Source: Episyrphus balteatus (Eukaryota; Arthropoda; Insecta; Diptera; Syrphidae). From it: a DNA stretch of 64,000 nucleotides. The notes beneath the pieces were generated by a model that made no database searches, had not been told where the DNA came from, and saw only the letters and a list, made by a program, of their open reading frames with translations. Positions 60,338 to 64,000 of the stretch are shown here, piece after piece. Made by a program: the position numbers and the translations under genes. The stretch's first letter is position 1. Each line of letters begins with the position of its first letter. The DNA lies in assembly GCF_945859705.1 (NCBI RefSeq), contig NC_079135.1, positions 108,960,288-109,024,287 of the forward strand. Direction: 5' to 3'.

Positions 60338-60599
60338 TATGGTTTTCTAAAAATATTATTAGTGCACACATTATCACAAAATTTCTTGATCCGTTTTGAA
60401 TAAATTGATTTATTTTAATCAAGAATTATTATTATTTTTTTTTTTTTGAATTTTTGATATTTATGTTTTTATAATACTTTATTACATAATAATTGCAGGA
60501 TACTGCCCCTTGATTATAGGTATGCTCAGCTATTCAGAAATGATAATTGAGTCTGTACAGTCGTAGAACTTAAAGAGTATAAAGTAAAATTTTTTAAAA

Positions 60600-61195
60600 G
60601 TATGTATTTAAAATGTTTGTGTTTAGTGTTACACATAATTCTTTTGAAATTAAAAAAAAAAAATTTGCCGTTATTAACGGTACCTGCCATATAACGGTTT
60701 TTTTTTTATTTATGAATTACTCCTTAACGAAAAAGCAGATTTCAACTTTTTTGAAAAATCAATTTTTTGAAAACGGATTGATGAATTTTATTGAAACTTC
60801 GTTTTTATGCGTTTAATAATATTTTCTTAAAAATGGCATACCAAATTTTTTTGAAAAACGTCGGAAAATGTTAATAGCTGCGTTCCTTTGGAAATATTTA
60901 TCTACTGCTTAGTACTTAAAGCTGCTTTGAACTACTTTTTCAGTACCTATAGCAAAAGTAGTTCAAAGTAGTTTTAAGTACTAAGCAGTAGATAAATATT
61001 TTCAAAGGAACGCAGCTTATATATAAAAAATTAGAAATTAGAAATCAAATGACATATTCGGTTTTGTGTAAATGGTCATTTAAAACGGTGTTAAATTAAT
61101 TATAAAAACTAAAAAAAAAATAAAAGCTTTAATATTAGAGTTACTTTTACCATAAGAGCAAGTACGTGCGACCCCAGTCGTGCATTTTATTTTAA
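60600..61195 (+). mobile_element. GTCT-family dispersed repeat, 3' part
   Basis: The patches ACGGTACCTGCCATATAACG at about 60,678, TTTTTGAAAACGGATTGATG, and the end ATAAGAGCAAGTACGTGCGA with CCCCAGTCGTGCATTTTATT show that it is a copy of the family at 48.9 kb. The GTCT tract is missing and a 140-bp foldback MITE is inserted at 60,877. Confidence 0.65.
60877..61016. mobile_element. Foldback MITE, copy 2 (140 bp)
   Basis: GCTGCGTTCCTTTGGAAATA at the left is mirrored by TATTTTCAAAGGAACGCAGC at the right. It is nearly the same sequence as 56,338-56,473, differing in the GCTTAGTACT/AGTACTAAGC stretch and the loop. Confidence 0.8.
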
Positions 61196-61223
61196 TACCA
61201 TAAATCAATGCAATGAAGCCTAA

Positions 61224-61691
61224 AGCCCAGTACGCAGATCGCGCTAAACTAAATTTTATCTCGACAATTTTTATCTCTACACGCGTTCGCTAAAAGCCAA
61301 GATAAATTTAAATTTAAAAATAACGGCTGAATCACAGTTTCATTTACTTATACCAGCTTACATTCAATATTACATTACATATTTGTTTTTACCTGCAGAA
61401 TACCTTTTTTACGCTCTCATTTTGTTTTATTCCTCTTCTTTTATATATTCCAAGGTTTTTTTTACCTCTTATTCCTTGCAGCAACAACAACAACCACAAA
61501 AATGTAAAAATTTATCTGTGAAAAAATGCGCTGAGCATTATTTCGCGAGCTAAATTGAGTGGAGACTTTTTGCAAAAGTAGTAGATAAGAATTCGAATTT
61601 AGCGCGTGAACTGCGTACTACCTGGCTAAAATTTATCTTTGGAGGAAATTTGTATGAAAGATAAATTTTAGCGCGATCTGCGTACTAGGCT
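61224..61691. mobile_element. Complete GTACGC-family MITE, TAA duplication
   Basis: AGCCCAGTACGCAGATCGCG at the left and CGCGATCTGCGTACTAGGCT at the right are inverted repeats with one mismatch. TAA flanks both sides (61,221-61,223 and 61,692-61,694). It contains GTAGTAGATAAGAATTCGAA and TTTAGCGCGTGAACTGCGTA motifs. This is the best-preserved member in the window. Confidence 0.8.
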
Positions 61692-61943
61692 TAAACACTC
61701 GTTTTTTTTTTTTTTATTTTTAAGTACGAATCCTGTTTCGTACACTAGTACTTTTTTTCTTTCGTGTGCCTCAACCATGTCCGTACTATGACTAGTTTAA
61801 AAGTAATAAAATAGAGAAGTAAAAATGATTAAGAACCGATACCATGACAATATCGATTTTTGGCATTGCCTTTTCTAAAAAAATTATAGCCACTTCACAA
61901 CAAAATTAATTTTTCATATGTGGCAACGCAACGAATGCCTAAA

Positions 61944-62216
61944 AGATCATAGACAAAACATACCAAAATACGAACACTACGAATGTTTCATCCCAAATTG
62001 CTTTTACATTGGCATTTGTATTGTACATAGTTTTATTTCGTGTCCATGAATAGGTTTGAACAAGAACAACAACTATCGACTATCCAAATAACGTGTACAC
62101 ACAGCAGCACGATTCGTATCTTGGTATGAAATGGACTTGATGTATTTTGTGAATTTTGTTTATATGTGCCATCTATGTAATCATCTGTCATTTTCATATG
62201 TTTTGTTTTCTTTTTC
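61944..62216 (+). promoter_or_regulatory. Conserved upstream region of FLYWCH gene 2
   Basis: Shares ordered blocks with 57,588-57,900, for example GATCATAGACAAAACATACC and TGTCCATGAATAG. A pyrimidine-rich tract with AG follows at about 62,205-62,218, a possible splice acceptor as in gene 1. Confidence 0.5.
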
Positions 62217-62306
62217 AGTTTCAGCAGTATTTTTTGATAAAGTGATTGCAGATTGCACGTGCGTTTATTTTTTTATTTCAATTTTGTTTGTTTTTATTTT
62301 AACAAA

Positions 62307-62798
62307 ATGACAGAATTTGTTAAATCACAGCGCGGTGAAGCAAAACTGCTTCATGAAGGCTATATTTATTCGCGGCATTTAACAGATCGAATTAAAACAA
62401 CTTGGCGCTGTGAAAAGTATAAATTAGCAAAATGTCGTGCTAAAGCCATATCGATTAATGCAGATGAAATTGAAGTTGTTGTTCTTGTTGACCATAATCA
62501 TGATCCATCGCCAACTCTATGTGAAAAGGCTAAATGGATGGAAGCACTGAAAAAAGAAGCACAAACATCGACAGAAGATGCAAAGAAAATTAGTTTACGA
62601 GCATTGGAAGCTGCTCCAGAATCGATGTTGGTTCATGTCCCATTCTTGAGTTCAATTAAAAAAAATGTACTGAGACAACAGAAGCGTAAATATAAAAGTA
62701 CAACGACGACGTATTCTCAAATTGAAGCTAAGAAAAAGAAAACCGAGGATGAGGATTGTATTAAAGTTGTAAACGAAAAGCTGGAAGTTTCAGAGTGA
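62307..62798 (+). CDS. FLYWCH zinc-finger protein 2
   Basis: The 163-aa product starts at the ATG at 62,307 (AAAATGAC, then MTEF). The frame is open further upstream to a non-ATG codon at 62,253, but that part is phenylalanine-rich and not shared with gene 1. FLYWCH pattern: Phe4, SQRG, LHEGYIY, WRC, KC, then DHNHD. The zinc ligands are conserved, but the segment between WRC and the second Cys is one residue shorter than in gene 1 (KYKLAKC against KYQSYDKC). The tail keeps CEKAKWME, LKKEA, KISLR, AAPES and HVPFL. By eye roughly two thirds of residues agree with gene 1. The insertions and deletions between the copies are frame-preserving, so both appear to be under coding constraint. Probably nuclear; role unknown. 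The poly(A) signal is at 63,006. Confidence 0.85.
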   Translation: MTEFVKSQRGEAKLLHEGYIYSRHLTDRIKTTWRCEKYKLAKCRAKAISINADEIEVVVLVDHNHDPSPTLCEKAKWMEALKKEAQTSTEDAKKISLRALEAAPESMLVHVPFLSSIKKNVLRQQKRKYKSTTTTYSQIEAKKKKTEDEDCIKVVNEKLEVSE

Positions 62799-63005
62799 AG
62801 AAGCACAATACAATAATTGAGATTCATAAAAACATACTGGGACAAACTCTTATGCATTGGGGAGATTTCAATGACACCTGGAAGAACTATTGTGGTCCTG
62901 GTGTTAATAGTCTGCACTGGTTAAATGTTCTCAAAAGGCATGGATTTAATTAAGCTAATTATAAGAAATAATTGTGATATGATTTAGTTTTTGCAAGTGA
63001 ATAAT

Positions 63006-63011
63006 AATAAA
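63006..63011 (+). terminator. Probable polyadenylation signal of FLYWCH gene 2
   Basis: AATAAA about 208 bp after the stop, in the same TGTGATATGATTTAGTTTTTG context as gene 1. The extra distance comes from unrelated sequence between stop and conserved block. Confidence 0.6.
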
Positions 63012-64000
63012 CAGTTCATTTTTAGATGTACATATGTTATCTTTTCATTTTTTGTTCAGCCTTCCTCAGGTTTTATAGGTTGGACTGGAATCGTATTTTC
63101 TTTTTTAATAGGTACATATGTAGTTTAGTTGGAAGACGGTGTCATTATCATTATTTCTTCTAATTCATTTAAACAGTAATACAATTGAAGCGTTTGGATG
63201 GAGAAGGGGGTAAGTGACATTTGCAACATTTCGAGATTATTGGACTTAGTTTTTTATTGAAAACTTTTTTCGTATTCCAATCTTAATAAAATTGAATAAA
63301 CTTATAAAACAAGAAAAATAATAGCTTTTTAACAATGTTACTTTTATGTCAATACAGTAGCTTGGTAGCGCGAGTTTATTTTAATAAAATTATTGAACTA
63401 CCAACGAAACGACTCGTGAAACTTCATAAAAAAAAACAACAAATATGTATTTTACAACTGCTTTTTATTTTTTTTTCTATAAAATAAAAACATAGCAGGT
63501 TCAACCCCCAATGGGTACCCTTCTTTTTCAGTCAATTTTGCTCTGTGCCTCTATTGTTGATAAAATTATTATATATTATTGTATATTATTATTGTTGATA
63601 AAATTATTATATATTAATATTATTATATATTATACGAGAAGCATTTCGATTAGATACCTTTCTATAACATAGAAAGTTTCTTTTTAAATCGAGTTTGCAC
63701 TTCAGCTCTTTTTGAGGTAAGTACTGAAAATTTAAATTGATGACAATATTTTTTTTTATTAGTAAAACTAAACAAGTTTAGCATCTGAGTTATGTGTAAC
63801 AACACTACCTTTAATTTAATATATAAAAAGTGAAAATAACCCCCTCTGTTTGGAAGCTAGAGCTAATTTTCTGCGAAAAACAGTGAAAAAACAGAGATTT
63901 TTGATACTTTGAGCGAGTGTCGGCACCATTTAGACTTATCCAATCGAGCTGAAATTTTAGCTATCTAAAAATCTGCAAAGGCGGAACATTTTATGGGGTT
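63012..64000. other. Gene-poor AT-rich region
   Basis: A TGTTGATAAAATTATTATAT tandem duplication lies at 63,555-63,640. No other feature supported up to the window end. Confidence 0.5.

Noticed and set aside
62253..62306. Upstream extension of FLYWCH protein 2
   Set aside because: It begins at a TTG codon, is phenylalanine-rich and is not shared with gene 1; the ATG at 62,307 aligns with the start of gene 1.
57996..62798. Assigning the FLYWCH genes to mod(mdg4)
   Set aside because: The domain and a possible splice acceptor fit such exons, but there is no BTB exon or other mod(mdg4) exon in the window, and small FLYWCH genes are common in insects.

Overview
The window looks like a piece of an insect nuclear genome, most likely a fly (Diptera). 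It is very AT-rich, full of A/T homopolymers and short palindromic transposons, and has almost no long open frames. The only convincing host genes are two small FLYWCH zinc-finger genes of a type common in insects. The species cannot be named from the sequence alone, and the identification as Diptera is an inference.

The main discovery is at 26.7-30.9 kb: about 13 nearly identical 315-bp direct tandem repeats, preceded by one partial inverted copy and bracketed by a 13-bp direct repeat. Each unit holds a complete type III hammerhead self-cleaving ribozyme. The pieces are all visible: CTGATGA, a 5-bp stem II, GAAA, a stem III of about 8 bp beyond the A-U core pair, a GTC cleavage triplet and a 4-bp stem I. 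There are 13 ribozymes on the + strand and one on the - strand. Transcripts should be cut into 315-nt units able to circularise. The layout resembles retrozymes and hammerhead satellites, inserted as one mobile unit.

Region by region: 0.6-3.9 kb has two hAT-like elements with 8-bp target duplications, the second holding a 5'-truncated LINE end. 4.2 kb has a short TAA-flanked MITE. 7.2-8.7 kb has two foldback structures, one built from a degenerate AAAATTCTGC repeat. 10.9-12.1, 16.1-16.9, 20.6-21.3, 32.1-33.4 and 35.0-35.5 kb carry further inverted-repeat elements. 35.7-37.7 kb is a GTCT-containing dispersed repeat split by a 1.07-kb near-perfect foldback transposon. 39.5-41.1 kb is another foldback, followed by an old 145-bp-period repeat. 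44.0-45.5 kb is a degenerate minisatellite of roughly 20 bp. 47.7-61.7 kb is a dense transposon field (TTAA-flanked, pogo-like, Harbinger-like and others, partly nested).

The two FLYWCH genes (57,996-58,487 and 62,307-62,798, both +, 163 aa each) are tandem duplicates whose upstream and 3' flanks are also conserved. The 4.3-kb spacing between them has been filled by transposons. Elsewhere I see no convincing coding exon, rRNA or functional tRNA; most of the rest is probably intergenic or intronic DNA.
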